Source of the DNA: CALAGB01 sp963713965 | GTDB taxonomy: Bacteria > Chloroflexota > Chloroflexia > Thermomicrobiales > Thermomicrobiaceae | Reading direction: 5' to 3' | NCBI GenBank assembly: GCA_963713965.1 | Contig: OY970217.1 | Span: forward strand, 1,922,001 to 1,986,000 | DNA: 64,000 nt | Shown here: positions 52,501 to 59,954 of the stretch, one piece after another | How positions within the stretch are numbered: position 1 is the stretch's first letter | How the letters are laid out: each line of letters starts with the position of its first letter | Translations under genes and position numbers: made by a program | The notes under the pieces: model-generated | Seen by the model: the letters and a program-made list of their open reading frames with translations, nothing else | What the model was told of the DNA's origin: nothing | The model's database searches: none

Positions 52501-52586
52501 TGGACAGCATGAGAGAGGACCGCGAGCTCGGCATCGCGGCCGACGACCGTGGGACAAAGTACGAGCCGGTCGAACGACGAGGCCAT
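49545..52586 (-). CDS. large ATPase-LuxR (LAL) regulator
   Basis: A 1013-residue STAND-type regulator. The N-terminal ATPase has Walker A 'GEAGVGKS' (residues 43-50) and Walker B-like 'VLVVIEDLHWSDD'. The middle is a long array of TPR-like helices (about 400-900). The C-terminal LuxR helix-turn-helix is 'LTTRERQVATLVAEGLPNRD' through SERTAATHVGHILEKL (about 935-1000). Such LAL regulators couple a ligand or nucleotide signal to transcription activation, often of secondary-metabolite or catabolic genes. It ends 114 bases upstream of the FAD-oxidase gene and starts 12 bases after the VOC gene, so all three may be co-transcribed. Confidence 0.88.
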   Translation of the reverse strand: MASSFDRLVLCPTVVGRDAELAVLSHAVQQVSFGHGQTLLIAGEAGVGKSRLIADARATTREHGWCVVEGHCFEPDQVLPYAPLLEFLRNLLAPMHPAEMRELLGESASDLAKVLPELRRWLPDLTPGPLLDPAQERRLIIQGFSTLITRLTTRQPVLVVIEDLHWSDDTSLDVLLQLTRRIRDVPVLLLLTFRDDEVSPELGHFLASIDRERLASEIKLSRLTRDEVGNMLAAIFADRRSVGPEFRDALHTLTDGNPFFIEEVLKGLASSDSESASMGDLSRLVLDELQVPRSVQDAVQRRVERLTPDARDLLLLASVAGRRCDFTLLETLTGHDEAALLSLVKELIQAQLLIEEAPDRFVFRHALTREAIYSSLLGRERRQLHQAILDALEQLYGSDVESHLSEFAYHAYEAGQWPRALDYGAQAGERAQDLFAPKSAVDQFSRALDAARRMARISPPELLRARGLAYDTLGDFEHARADYEAVLTVARKIQDRRAEWQALIALGLLWASRDYEQCGAYCQQALSLARTLDDPSALAQSLNRVGNWYTNVARPSEGLPYHHEALEILEHQGDQRGVADTVCLLGTGYLMAGDPPRSAGYYLRAMDLFRETDNRMGFAETAFSRPVTAGSYLTDAAMAASTSVDETIHFGELAIRIAREIDWRAGEAFAHQALGLYVGGLGNYGRAYEYLNASIPIAQEIGHRQWKVAATCALGHLYVDLLATERARQILEPNLVEARDIGTRWFELTTIPGLATAYLLDQNLDEALSLIDSAKLRPVATSSLSERNCWMVHAGVLLARGETAESLCIVDELIATAPGLADERQVPRLARIRGEALTQLGRFDEAERALLASKAGSVDTGRRPFLWRGLVALGHLYRKQRRYDEADAAFSEARSVIAELAECVPDPDLRCTFLRETSALMPAPRKATQRRAAKQAFGGLTTRERQVATLVAEGLPNRDIAERLFVSERTAATHVGHILEKLQFTSRTQIATWAVEVGLTEQTSAEIRSKGSA

Positions 52587-52598
52587 GTCATCCCATCG

Positions 52599-52979
52599 CT
52601 AACGATGTGGCTGGAAGAGCTCCACTGGGTTGCCTGATGGGTCCTCGACCAGGATTTGGCGGCCGCCGATGCCATTGACGATCTCGTTGCGGAACGCGAC
52701 TCCGGCCTGGCGCAGTGCCTCGACGGTGGCGTCCAGGTCGTCGACCTCGATTTCGAAGCGGTTCCAGCCTCCCGGCTCCGGCACTCGACCGTCCGGCATG
52801 GCTTGAGAGCCGCCGCCCTGACCTCCAGGGGCGCTCAGCAGCAGGCGCAGATCACCGCGGAAGAGCATGGCGAAGTTGGGCGCTGGATGCATCTCTAGGC
52901 GAAAGCCGAGATGCGTGGCGTAGAAGTCGATAGCGGCGTCGACGTCATGGACGATGTAGCGAACCGTGACGATGGCCAT
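52599..52979 (-). CDS. VOC family protein
   Basis: A 126-residue vicinal oxygen chelate protein: 'IVTVRYIVHDVDAAIDFYAT', HLGFRLEMHPAPNFAMLFR, 'NRFEIEVDDLDATVEALRQA' and 'QILVEDPSGNPVELFQPHR'. Potential metal ligands sit in the first strand and in the E of VELFQ. AAGGAG precedes the ATG. The gene begins a short minus-strand run (VOC, LAL regulator, FAD oxidase) with only 12 bases to the LAL start. It could detoxify or modify the same compound the oxidase handles, but this is inference. Confidence 0.85.
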   Translation of the reverse strand: MAIVTVRYIVHDVDAAIDFYATHLGFRLEMHPAPNFAMLFRGDLRLLLSAPGGQGGGSQAMPDGRVPEPGGWNRFEIEVDDLDATVEALRQAGVAFRNEIVNGIGGRQILVEDPSGNPVELFQPHR

Positions 52980-53064
52980 GCTGTGGCACTCCTTGGCTCG
53001 ATGTTGCCGATAGTCGTGGCTTCAACATAGGTTCTGACGCGCCCGCTGTCAATCGACGGGACTG

Positions 53065-53613
53065 TCAGTCCGGATCGTCACTCATCTCGGCCTCCATCTC
53101 GCAGAGGAGGGCGCCGAGCAGGAGGTTGAGGTAGGGGATCTCTTCTGGGTCGATCGCTCGCGTGTAGAGGCGCGCCTCGAGTGACGTCCGCTCATCGGTC
53201 GCCGCGCTCCAGCGACGCGCGCCTTCCTCAGTCAAACGGACCGGGCGCGAGCGCCCGTCGCCTCTGCCGTCGGCCGGCTCGAGCAACCCGGCCTGAATCA
53301 GACGCTCGATGCGTACGCTGATCGTGCCAGAGGTGACATTGAGCGCCTGCACCAGCTCCGATGGCGTCATCACATAGGGCTCGCCCGAGCGCCGCAGCAT
53401 CGAGAGCGTCTCCCAATCACCGAACGTCAGTCCGTGATGCTGGGCAATTACGGTCAGCATGCGTGTCGTTTCCTGGCCGAGACGCTTCAGCCGCATGTGC
53501 GCCATCTCGATCTCTCGATCGACGCCGGGTAGCTCTTCCAGCCATCTGGCGGCGTCCCGCTCGACCGAATCTCCCTGGCAATGCTCGTCGCGTGGCTCAT
53601 TGGTCATGTTCAC
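53065..53613 (-). CDS. MarR family transcriptional regulator
   Basis: A winged-helix regulator of about 182 residues. The helix-turn-helix is 'TPSELVQALNVTSGTISVRI', and the wing is 'DGRGDGRSRPVRLTEEGARR', ending with the family R-x-V-x-L-T-x-x-G pattern. Helices outside the core ('MAHMRLKRLGQETTRMLTVI') form the dimer. The best start is a GTG at 53613 with AAGGA 5 bases upstream; an ATG at 53607 is the alternative. The gene is divergent from a thiolase, and an inverted repeat lies between, so it likely controls the thiolase-flavoprotein-SDR run and itself. Confidence 0.87.
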   Translation of the reverse strand: MNMTNEPRDEHCQGDSVERDAARWLEELPGVDREIEMAHMRLKRLGQETTRMLTVIAQHHGLTFGDWETLSMLRRSGEPYVMTPSELVQALNVTSGTISVRIERLIQAGLLEPADGRGDGRSRPVRLTEEGARRWSAATDERTSLEARLYTRAIDPEEIPYLNLLLGALLCEMEAEMSDDPD

Positions 53614-53718
53614 GCTATTCCTTCCCCGGTTTGGCGCTCTCTTGAGTGTCATGATAATAGACGACGGACAACAATGGTCGCGCTACTGGAACGATCGGAC
53701 GGAACCGCCGGTCTTCAC

Positions 53719-53733
53719 CTCATGTAAGATGAG
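53719..53733. promoter_or_regulatory. inverted repeat between MarR and thiolase genes
   Basis: CTCAT (53719-53723) and ATGAG (53729-53733) flank the 5-base spacer GTAAG in the divergent promoter region. A MarR operator is plausible by position. The arms are short, so chance cannot be excluded. Confidence 0.3.
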
Positions 53734-53818
53734 CCAACAAGGATCTCATCTGGCCTGCTCTGGTGCGAGCCAACGTCCCCGACACCTGAGCGCACCCGAA
53801 GTAAGGGAGACGCGAGCC

Positions 53819-55030
53819 GTGCGTGCAACCACACCTGATTCGGCGGTTATCTTGAGCGCCGCGCGGACTCCCGTCGGCAAGCTCCAGGGCGCGCTCAGCT
53901 CGGTGTCCGCCGCGCAGCTTGGCGCGATCGCCATTCGGAGCGCCGTCGAACGTGCCCGCCTCCCTGATCTGAGCGAGATTGACGAGGTCATTCTGGGAAA
54001 CGTGGTCTCAGCTGGACTCGGTCAGAACATCGCCCGGCAGTGCGCGATCGGCGCGGGTCTTCCTGCCAGCGTGGGCGCCATGACCGTCAACAAGGTCTGC
54101 GGTGCCAGCCTCAAGAGCGTCATGCTGGCAGCGCAGGCGATTCGTGCCGGAGACGGCGACCTCTTCGTCAGTGGCGGGGTCGAGAGCATGAGCCAGGCGC
54201 CGCACCTCGTCTATGGGCGCCTGAATCAGCTGCGCTACGGTAATGTCGAGATGAAGGACTCGTTGGTCGTCGATGGTCTCTGGTGCGCCTTCGAAGACTG
54301 GGCCATGGGCAATGCCGCGGAGTTCATCGCCGACGAGTTCGGGATCGATCGTGAGGAGATGGATCGCTACGCGTTCGAGAGCCAGCGCAAGGCGATCGCG
54401 GCCATCGACGAAGGACGCTTCGAGCGTGAGATCGTCCCGGTGCCGGTACGAGATCGCCGGGGCCGGGAAACGACGGTCAGCGTCGATGAGTCGCCGCGTC
54501 GTGATACCTCTCTTGAAGCGCTGGCCGCGCTCAAACCGGCGTTCGCTGTCGGTGGCAGGGTCACGGCTGGCAACGCGCCAGGACTGAATGACGCGGCTGC
54601 TGCGGTCGTCGTTGCCAGCGAAGCCAAGGCGCGTGAGCTTGGCGTCATCCCGCTGGCGCGCATCGCGGGCTATTCACAGGCCGCAGTGGAACCGAAGCGC
54701 ATTTTCGCCGCTCCCGCGGTAGCAATCCCGCGCCTGCTCGAGCGCGTCGGCTGGACGCTCGATGACGTCGATCTGATCGAACTCAACGAAGCCTTCGCGG
54801 CGCAGGTGCTGGCCAATGGCCGAGCGCTGGCGGATAGCGGTTGGGACTGGGATAAAGTGAACGTCAACGGTGGCGCCATCGCCCTCGGCCACCCACTCGG
54901 CGCGACCGGTGCCCGCCTCCTGACGACGCTGCTGTACGCGCTCGACGCGCGTGGACTGCGGCGCGGTATCGCGGGTCTCTGTCTCGGCGGCGGTGAAGCG
55001 GTCGCGCTCGCCGTGGAGCGCATGGACTAA
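53819..55030 (+). CDS. acetyl-CoA acetyltransferase (thiolase)
   Basis: A 403-residue thiolase acting on acetoacetyl-CoA or longer 3-ketoacyl-CoA. The N-terminus reads 'AVILSAARTPVGKLQGALSS'. The acyl-accepting cysteine is in 'NKVCGASLKSVM', the second histidine in 'GGAIALGHPLGATGARL' and the second cysteine in CLGGGEAVAL; NEAF is also present. The start is a GTG at 53819 with AAGGGAGA upstream, chosen over a longer frame from 53459. The position before a flavoprotein and an SDR suggests a small beta-oxidation-like or modification pathway. Confidence 0.93.
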   Translation: MRATTPDSAVILSAARTPVGKLQGALSSVSAAQLGAIAIRSAVERARLPDLSEIDEVILGNVVSAGLGQNIARQCAIGAGLPASVGAMTVNKVCGASLKSVMLAAQAIRAGDGDLFVSGGVESMSQAPHLVYGRLNQLRYGNVEMKDSLVVDGLWCAFEDWAMGNAAEFIADEFGIDREEMDRYAFESQRKAIAAIDEGRFEREIVPVPVRDRRGRETTVSVDESPRRDTSLEALAALKPAFAVGGRVTAGNAPGLNDAAAAVVVASEAKARELGVIPLARIAGYSQAAVEPKRIFAAPAVAIPRLLERVGWTLDDVDLIELNEAFAAQVLANGRALADSGWDWDKVNVNGGAIALGHPLGATGARLLTTLLYALDARGLRRGIAGLCLGGGEAVALAVERMD

Positions 55031-55078
55031 TCTCGGCAACACTGGATGATCGGTCGCGTGTAAACAGGAGCAGCGGAG

Positions 55079-56224
55079 ATGAGCTCCGATACCAACGTCC
55101 TTGTCATCGGCGCCGGGCCGTTTGGGCTCTCGCTCGCGGCGCAACTGCGAGGCGATGGGACCGATCATGAAGTGGTCGGCCGGTCGATGGAGTTCTGGCA
55201 AGCGAACATGCCGGCTGGCATGTATCTGCGCTCCGAATGCGACTGGCATCTCGATCCTCTCGGAATTGACACCATCGAGGCGTATCTGCTGGAGCTGGGG
55301 AAGACCCCGGCCGAGGTGCTGCCGATCTCCCTCAGCTTCTATCTCGACTATGCGCGCTGGTTCCAGCAACGGAAGGAGATCGCTCCGGTCGATGTGCGCG
55401 TGCAGCGCCTCAATCGGGAGCAAGGTGCGTTCAACGTCGAGCTCGACGACGGGCAGTCGATCCAGGCGAACAACGTGGTGCTGGCCCTGGGATTCGAATA
55501 CTTCCAGCACATTCCGAACGATCTGGCGGGAATGCTCTCTCCCGAGCGCTTCAGCCACACATGTGATGCGGTGGACTTAACGCAATTCGCCGGGCAACGC
55601 GTCATGATCGTTGGCGGTCGTCAAAGTGCGTTCGAGTGGGCGGCGCTCCTGCTGGAGCAGGGCGCGACGGACATCTACGTCACACATCGCCACGATTCTC
55701 CGGCGTACGCCGTGGCGGACTGGTCCTGGGTCAATCCGCTGGTCAGCTCGATGGTTGCTGACCCCGCCTGGTTCCGACGCCTTCCCCGTGAAGCGCAAGA
55801 GTCGATCAAGCACCGTATGTGGGTCGAGGGCCGCATGAAAGTCGAGCCGTGGCTCGAGGACCGTCTGCGCGACGATGCGGTGCGGATCTGGCCGCGTACG
55901 CGGCTGAATGAGGCCGTCGATGGGGTTGATGGCGGGGTCGAGATTCGACTGGACAATGGCCAGTCGGCTGTCGTCGATCACGTCATCTTCGCCACGGGCT
56001 ATCAAGTGGATCTGAGCCGCATCCCGCTACTGGCAGCAGGCAACGTCCTCGACGACATCGCAACCTCCAATGGCTACCCAGTGCTCGACGAGTATTTCCA
56101 GACGTCGGTGCCGGGTCTCTACATCACCAGCCTGGCGGCCAGCCAGGATTTCGGTCCATTCTTTGGCTTCACAGGCGCCGTTCGCACCTCGGCCAAGCTG
56201 ATTGCGGCGAGCGTTTCGGCCTGA
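55079..56224 (+). CDS. flavoprotein, NAD(P)-binding monooxygenase/oxidoreductase-like
   Basis: A 381-residue protein with an N-terminal FAD-binding motif 'NVLVIGAGPFGLSLAAQL' and an internal second dinucleotide motif 'VMIVGGRQSAFEWAALLLEQ'. An ATG motif ('HVIFATGYQVDLSRIPLL') follows, as in flavin monooxygenases and related lysine/ornithine hydroxylase-like proteins. The usual FMO fingerprint is incomplete, so the exact reaction is open. It lies 48 bases after the thiolase and before an SDR gene on the same strand. Confidence 0.85.
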   Translation: MSSDTNVLVIGAGPFGLSLAAQLRGDGTDHEVVGRSMEFWQANMPAGMYLRSECDWHLDPLGIDTIEAYLLELGKTPAEVLPISLSFYLDYARWFQQRKEIAPVDVRVQRLNREQGAFNVELDDGQSIQANNVVLALGFEYFQHIPNDLAGMLSPERFSHTCDAVDLTQFAGQRVMIVGGRQSAFEWAALLLEQGATDIYVTHRHDSPAYAVADWSWVNPLVSSMVADPAWFRRLPREAQESIKHRMWVEGRMKVEPWLEDRLRDDAVRIWPRTRLNEAVDGVDGGVEIRLDNGQSAVVDHVIFATGYQVDLSRIPLLAAGNVLDDIATSNGYPVLDEYFQTSVPGLYITSLAASQDFGPFFGFTGAVRTSAKLIAASVSA

Positions 56225-56247
56225 TCACCTCTGCCGAAAACAATGTT

Positions 56248-56357
56248 CGTGGCGGTGGGACCTGCGCCCGCCGACGGCCATCGCGCCCACGCAAGAGTCA
56301 ATTCCTCGGGGACCGAGGACCTCATCGACACCGGCGGGCGCAGGTCCCGCCGCTACG
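56248..56357. repeat. long inverted repeat (stem of about 26 bases)
   Basis: The arms at 56248-56273 (GTGGCGGTGGGACCTGCGCC and on) and 56332-56357 are inverse copies with two mismatches, both G-T wobbles in RNA. The loop is 58 bases. It lies 24 bases after the flavoprotein stop and upstream of the SDR. It may be a terminator or palindromic element. Confidence 0.6.
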
Positions 56358-56428
56358 TCTTCGTGGGTTACGTAGAGACACACCCGCCACCGTCATCACC
56401 CCACCGTTCCACGTTTGTGATATTCTAC

Positions 56429-56441
56429 CTTGAATATCAAG
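56429..56441. promoter_or_regulatory. palindromic operator candidate before the SDR gene
   Basis: CTTGAATATCAAG (5-base arms CTTGA/TCAAG around ATA) lies just upstream of the AAGGAG ribosome binding site of the SDR gene. This kind of short A+T palindrome is typical of MarR-family operators, and a MarR gene is nearby. Confidence 0.4.
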
Positions 56442-56455
56442 ATAAGGAGTTGCGC

Positions 56456-57214
56456 ATGAATGAGATGCAACGAGTCGTCGTGGTGACGGGCGGAGGAACC
56501 GGTATCGGTAAGGCGATCGCCGCTCGATTTCTGGCTGATGGGAATCGCGTAGTGATTACCGGCCGACGCGAGCAGGTGCTTCACGATGCGGCCGAAGAGC
56601 TGCGGTCGTCTGGGAATGGGGAGATTCTGTGGCACGTGTGCGACGTCGGGGACGGCGAGCAGGTCGATGCCTTCGTGGCCTGGATCGCGGAAGAAGTCGC
56701 GGAGACGGTCGACGTGCTGGTCAACAATGCGGGCGGCGTGCTGCATATCTCCGACGATGCCAGCACGGCCGAGATGGCGCGCTATGCCAACGAGACGTTG
56801 TCTGGCAATCTGGTCGGCACGTTCTTGATGGTGCATGCGCTGGGATCGAAATTGCGCCGGCCTGGAGGACGCATCGTGAATCTCAGCTCGATCGCCGCCT
56901 TCCGGGGTGGTGGGGACATGTACTCGGCGGCCAAGGCGGGCGTGGTCGGCCTGACCTACTCGCTGGCTGGAACACTGGGTCCGGAAGGGATCACGGTCAA
57001 TGCCATCTCGCCCGGCGTCATTCTGGGAACCGAGTTCTTCGGCGATCGCATGACCGATGAGCGTCGCCAGCGCACCGTGGCGCAGGTGCCGGTGGGCCGA
57101 CCGGGACATCCGGAGGACATTGCCGAGGCAGCCCACTACCTGGCGTCGCCGGGCGCCTCCTACGTCAATGGCGAGGTGCTGCACGTCAACGGCGGTTGGC
57201 TCTACGGGCGGTAA
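56456..57214 (+). CDS. short-chain dehydrogenase/reductase
   Basis: A 252-residue classical SDR. The cofactor site is 'VVVTGGGTGIGKAIAARFLA' and NNAG is present in 'VDVLVNNAGG'. The catalytic Ser and the Y-x-x-x-K lie in 'IVNLSSIAAF' and 'DMYSAAKAGVVGLTYSLAG'. The C-terminus carries 'INAISPGVILGTEFF'-type sequence and 'PEDIAEAAHYLASPGASYVN'. The frame is open to 56243, but AAGGAG lies 7 bases before the ATG at 56456, and homology starts there. The substrate is unknown. It ends directly against the convergent CGNR gene (stops TAA/TCA abut). Confidence 0.93.
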   Translation: MNEMQRVVVVTGGGTGIGKAIAARFLADGNRVVITGRREQVLHDAAEELRSSGNGEILWHVCDVGDGEQVDAFVAWIAEEVAETVDVLVNNAGGVLHISDDASTAEMARYANETLSGNLVGTFLMVHALGSKLRRPGGRIVNLSSIAAFRGGGDMYSAAKAGVVGLTYSLAGTLGPEGITVNAISPGVILGTEFFGDRMTDERRQRTVAQVPVGRPGHPEDIAEAAHYLASPGASYVNGEVLHVNGGWLYGR

Positions 57215-57841
57215 TCAGCTCGCGACCTGATGCCGGTGGTAGTAATTGCGGGCTTTGTTGCGGTTGCCGCAATACTCCATCGAGCACCAGCGACGACTGC
57301 GGTTGCGGCTCATATCAAGGAAGAGCCAGCCACACTTCTCGTCGGCGCATTGCCGAGCACGGTTGAGCTGCGCTGAGGCGAGCAGCTCTGCCGCCGAACG
57401 CGCCACCGGCCAGAGCATGCGATCCAGGCTGATCTGGTCTCCGGCCCAATCCCAGGTGAAGCCGTCCTGCCCCTCGACGATGCGAGCGTTGGCCAGCGCC
57501 GGCCCAAGCGCGCCGTTCAGCAGCTCCAGGTCGTCCACGTCGGGTCGATCGTCGTTGGCGATGCTGGCGAAGATGCGGTAGATGGCCTCACGCAGTTCCA
57601 CGGCTCGAGCGCGAACGGCTTCCGCATCAACCGGGCGAGTGCCCGCTTCGCTCAGCAGCTGATCGGTTTCCTGCTCGTTCAGGACGCCCGAATTGCGGCT
57701 CCAGTCGATCAGATCGGAGTAGCTGTTGAGGAGCTCGATTGGTTGCTCGCTCTTATGCCAGTTGGCGGTATTGGCGAAATCGAGACAGAGTGACCCTGCG
57801 AGGAGCTTCATGTTGCCGGCGGTCAGGACGTTGTCGGTCAT
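57215..57841 (-). CDS. CGNR zinc-finger (ABATE) regulator
   Basis: A 208-residue probable transcription regulator. The N-terminal ABATE region shows 'LAGSLCLDFANTANWHKS'. The C-terminal CGNR finger has 'CADEKCGWLFLDMSRNRSRR' and 'WCSMEYCGNRNKARNYYHRH', with the C-x4-C and C-x4-C pairs and the CGNR motif that names the family. I start at the ATG at 57841 (MTDNVLTAGN), with GAGAGAA upstream, over the frame to 57901. It is divergent toward 57933-57947, where an AGTAT/ATACT palindrome could be its operator. Family members often regulate neighbouring redox or detoxification genes. Confidence 0.87.
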   Translation of the reverse strand: MTDNVLTAGNMKLLAGSLCLDFANTANWHKSEQPIELLNSYSDLIDWSRNSGVLNEQETDQLLSEAGTRPVDAEAVRARAVELREAIYRIFASIANDDRPDVDDLELLNGALGPALANARIVEGQDGFTWDWAGDQISLDRMLWPVARSAAELLASAQLNRARQCADEKCGWLFLDMSRNRSRRWCSMEYCGNRNKARNYYHRHQVAS

Positions 57842-57932
57842 TTGGTTGTTCTCTCTCGTAGCGACCCGAGTCCACGCATTCGACCAGATTACTGCACCCA
57901 AGTATAACCTGCATGGGGCATGTAAGGGGTAA

Positions 57933-57947
57933 AGTATAGCAGATACT
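57933..57947. promoter_or_regulatory. inverted repeat upstream of the CGNR gene
   Basis: AGTAT (57933-57937) and ATACT (57943-57947) are inverse arms with a 5-base spacer, 92 bases upstream of the CGNR start. Position suggests an operator. The remaining gap to 58162 shows nothing else. Confidence 0.3.
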
Positions 57948-58161
57948 GTTTGTAGAACGCGTAGGTGGACGGCACGATGAGTATGTTCATTGAGGCAACG
58001 CTGTCCGCGTCCTCACCTCAGCTGGGACCGTGAAGGAGCTCCGCTTCGTCGGGAACATAATCCGGATTCGCGGCGAGAAGGGCAGATCGGGGGATGGATG
58101 GACCGCTGACGTGATCTGCCCCGTTTTCCGAATCTGCGACGAACCGAAACAGATGGGGAGC

Positions 58162-59550
58162 TTACCGAGCGGGCGTTACGTTCTGGTTCATGCGGAACAG
58201 ATTGGTCGGGTCGTACTTTGCCTTGAGCGACGCCAGTCGCTCGTAGTTTGCGCCGTACGCTGCCCTAACGCGTTCTTCTCCTTCATCTCCCAGGTTGTTG
58301 GCGTAGACGGAACGTTCTGCGAACGGCTCCAGTGCCGTAAAGAACTCGCGCACCCAGGTGATATTGGCCGGGGAGTCGCCTGGATCCTGCCATTGCGCCA
58401 GGATGTTGCAGTCGTACTGGCGAGCGCGATGAGCGAACGCGGTTGCCTGTGGATCGATACGGCTCGCGACGCCGGACATCTGCTGCAGGCCGACGGCCGA
58501 GAACGAGGAAGGCATGCGCGCGGCGTGATCCAGCAGCACGTCGATGACGTCGTCGGAAAGCTCGTTCAAGAAGCTGGCTTTCCAGTAGTGCTGTCTCCCT
58601 TCGGGAAAGCCGCCGTCTCCGCCCGATTGAAAGGCGCAATACTCCATTGGGCCGACGGTATCCTCGCTTGGCGGCCCGAACGCTCTGAGGGGCCGTAACG
58701 CCCGTTCTCCCTCCGCGATCTCGCCGCAGTAGCAGAGGGCCACACCGAAGACGGCGTGACCGGCTCCGTCCGAGGCAATCATGCCGGCGCTGGAGAGTTC
58801 GTCGGGAGCGCTGCCACTGAATTCGTGGTAGAAGCGCATTGCCTCCGCCGCTCGCTCGGCCGGAAAGGTGAGCGCTCCGGCCAGGACCGTCGCCACGGGA
58901 TGCAGCCGGTAAGTGAAGGAGGTGACGACCCCGAAGTTGCCGCCTCCACCGCGCAACGCCCACAGCAGATCGGCGTTCTCCGTCTCGCTCGCAGTCTGCA
59001 CCTGGCCATCGGCGGTGACGACCTCCGCCGCGAGCAGGTTGTCGCAGGCCAGGCCATGCTTTCCGTTGAGCCAGCCGAGCCCGCCCCCCAATGTCAGTCC
59101 AGCGATACCGGTCACCGAGACGATTCCCAGAGGCGTGGCTAGCCCATGCGCTTGGGTTGCGCGGTCTAATTCCGCCAGGGTGAGCCCAGGCTGGGCGACC
59201 GCAATCTGCATGGCAGGGTCGACCCGAATACCTTTCATTCCGGAGAGATCCAGCATGATCCCTCCGTCACAGACAGCGTTTCCGGCCACGCTGTGTCCGC
59301 CACCTTTGATCGAGAGTGGCAGGCCATGGCTGCGAGCGAAGTCGACACCACGACGGACGTCATCCTGCCCGGCGCATCGCACGATCACCGCGGGACGGCG
59401 ATCGATCATCGCGTTGAAGACGTGCCGTGCCTGCTCGTAGCTTTGATCGCCGGGCAAGAGCGCCTGTCCTGTCACGCTTCCGGCAAAGGTGCGGAGCATC
59501 CGATCGTCGATCGCCCCGCTCATGGTGCTGCTGCTGCGCAAGTTGACCAT
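58162..59550 (-). CDS. FAD-linked oxidase (berberine-bridge/PCMH-type), paralogue
   Basis: A 462-residue relative of the enzyme at 48000-49430. Shared features are 'RPAVIVRCAGQDDVRRGVDF', the 8-alpha-FAD histidine in 'IKGGGHSVAGNAVCDGG', GIAGLTLGGGLGWL and 'LLWALRGGGGNFGVVTSF', plus the C-terminal 'YDPTNLFRMNQNVTPAR'. As in its relative, the second covalent Cys position is replaced (SVTGIAGL). AAGGAG lies 8 bases before the ATG. It lies downstream of an ATPase-plus-LuxR regulator pair on the same strand, repeating the layout at 48-52 kb. Confidence 0.9.
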   Translation of the reverse strand: MVNLRSSSTMSGAIDDRMLRTFAGSVTGQALLPGDQSYEQARHVFNAMIDRRPAVIVRCAGQDDVRRGVDFARSHGLPLSIKGGGHSVAGNAVCDGGIMLDLSGMKGIRVDPAMQIAVAQPGLTLAELDRATQAHGLATPLGIVSVTGIAGLTLGGGLGWLNGKHGLACDNLLAAEVVTADGQVQTASETENADLLWALRGGGGNFGVVTSFTYRLHPVATVLAGALTFPAERAAEAMRFYHEFSGSAPDELSSAGMIASDGAGHAVFGVALCYCGEIAEGERALRPLRAFGPPSEDTVGPMEYCAFQSGGDGGFPEGRQHYWKASFLNELSDDVIDVLLDHAARMPSSFSAVGLQQMSGVASRIDPQATAFAHRARQYDCNILAQWQDPGDSPANITWVREFFTALEPFAERSVYANNLGDEGEERVRAAYGANYERLASLKAKYDPTNLFRMNQNVTPAR

Positions 59551-59711
59551 TTCGCCACTCCTTCGTATTCGTCACGTCGGTTCATCTGCACCCGACTTTA
59601 GGGAGTGGAGAGCGTGGGGACATCTGTCGTATGGCGCAATTGAGGTACGCGGAGAGGTCTGCGTCGTTCGACGCATACCCGTCCGTCAGGGGGCCTGGTC
59701 GTTCGATTGGC

Positions 59712-59954
59712 TCAGACGATGTCGTGCTCGAGCGCGAACCGCGCGGCGGCGGTGCGTGAGCCCACGTCGATCTTGTTATAGATCGAGCGGAGGTGCTGGC
59801 CGACCGTTCGCGGGCTGACCGAGAGCCGCTCGGCGACGTCACCATTGGTCAATCCCTGCGCCACAAGCCGCAGTACCTCGACTTCACGTGGAGTGAGTCC
59901 TGCCGGGGTAGGACGGTCGGATTGTGTAGGTGGCTCGGAAATAACTTCACGCAA
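59712..59954 (-). CDS. LuxR-type HTH protein, probably the detached end of the ATPase regulator
   Basis: An 80-residue frame starting at a TTG and consisting almost entirely of a LuxR/GerE helix-turn-helix: 'LTPREVEVLRLVAQGLTNGD' and SVSPRTVGQHLRSIYNKI. It overlaps the end of the upstream ATPase frame by 8 bases (TTGCGTGA) in the +1 frame. In most LAL proteins these parts are fused, so a +1 frameshift, programmed or mutational, or a sequencing error would join them. Alternatively the domains are split into two coupled genes. The Shine-Dalgarno sequence before the TTG is weak. Confidence 0.7.
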   Translation of the reverse strand: MREVISEPPTQSDRPTPAGLTPREVEVLRLVAQGLTNGDVAERLSVSPRTVGQHLRSIYNKIDVGSRTAAARFALEHDIV

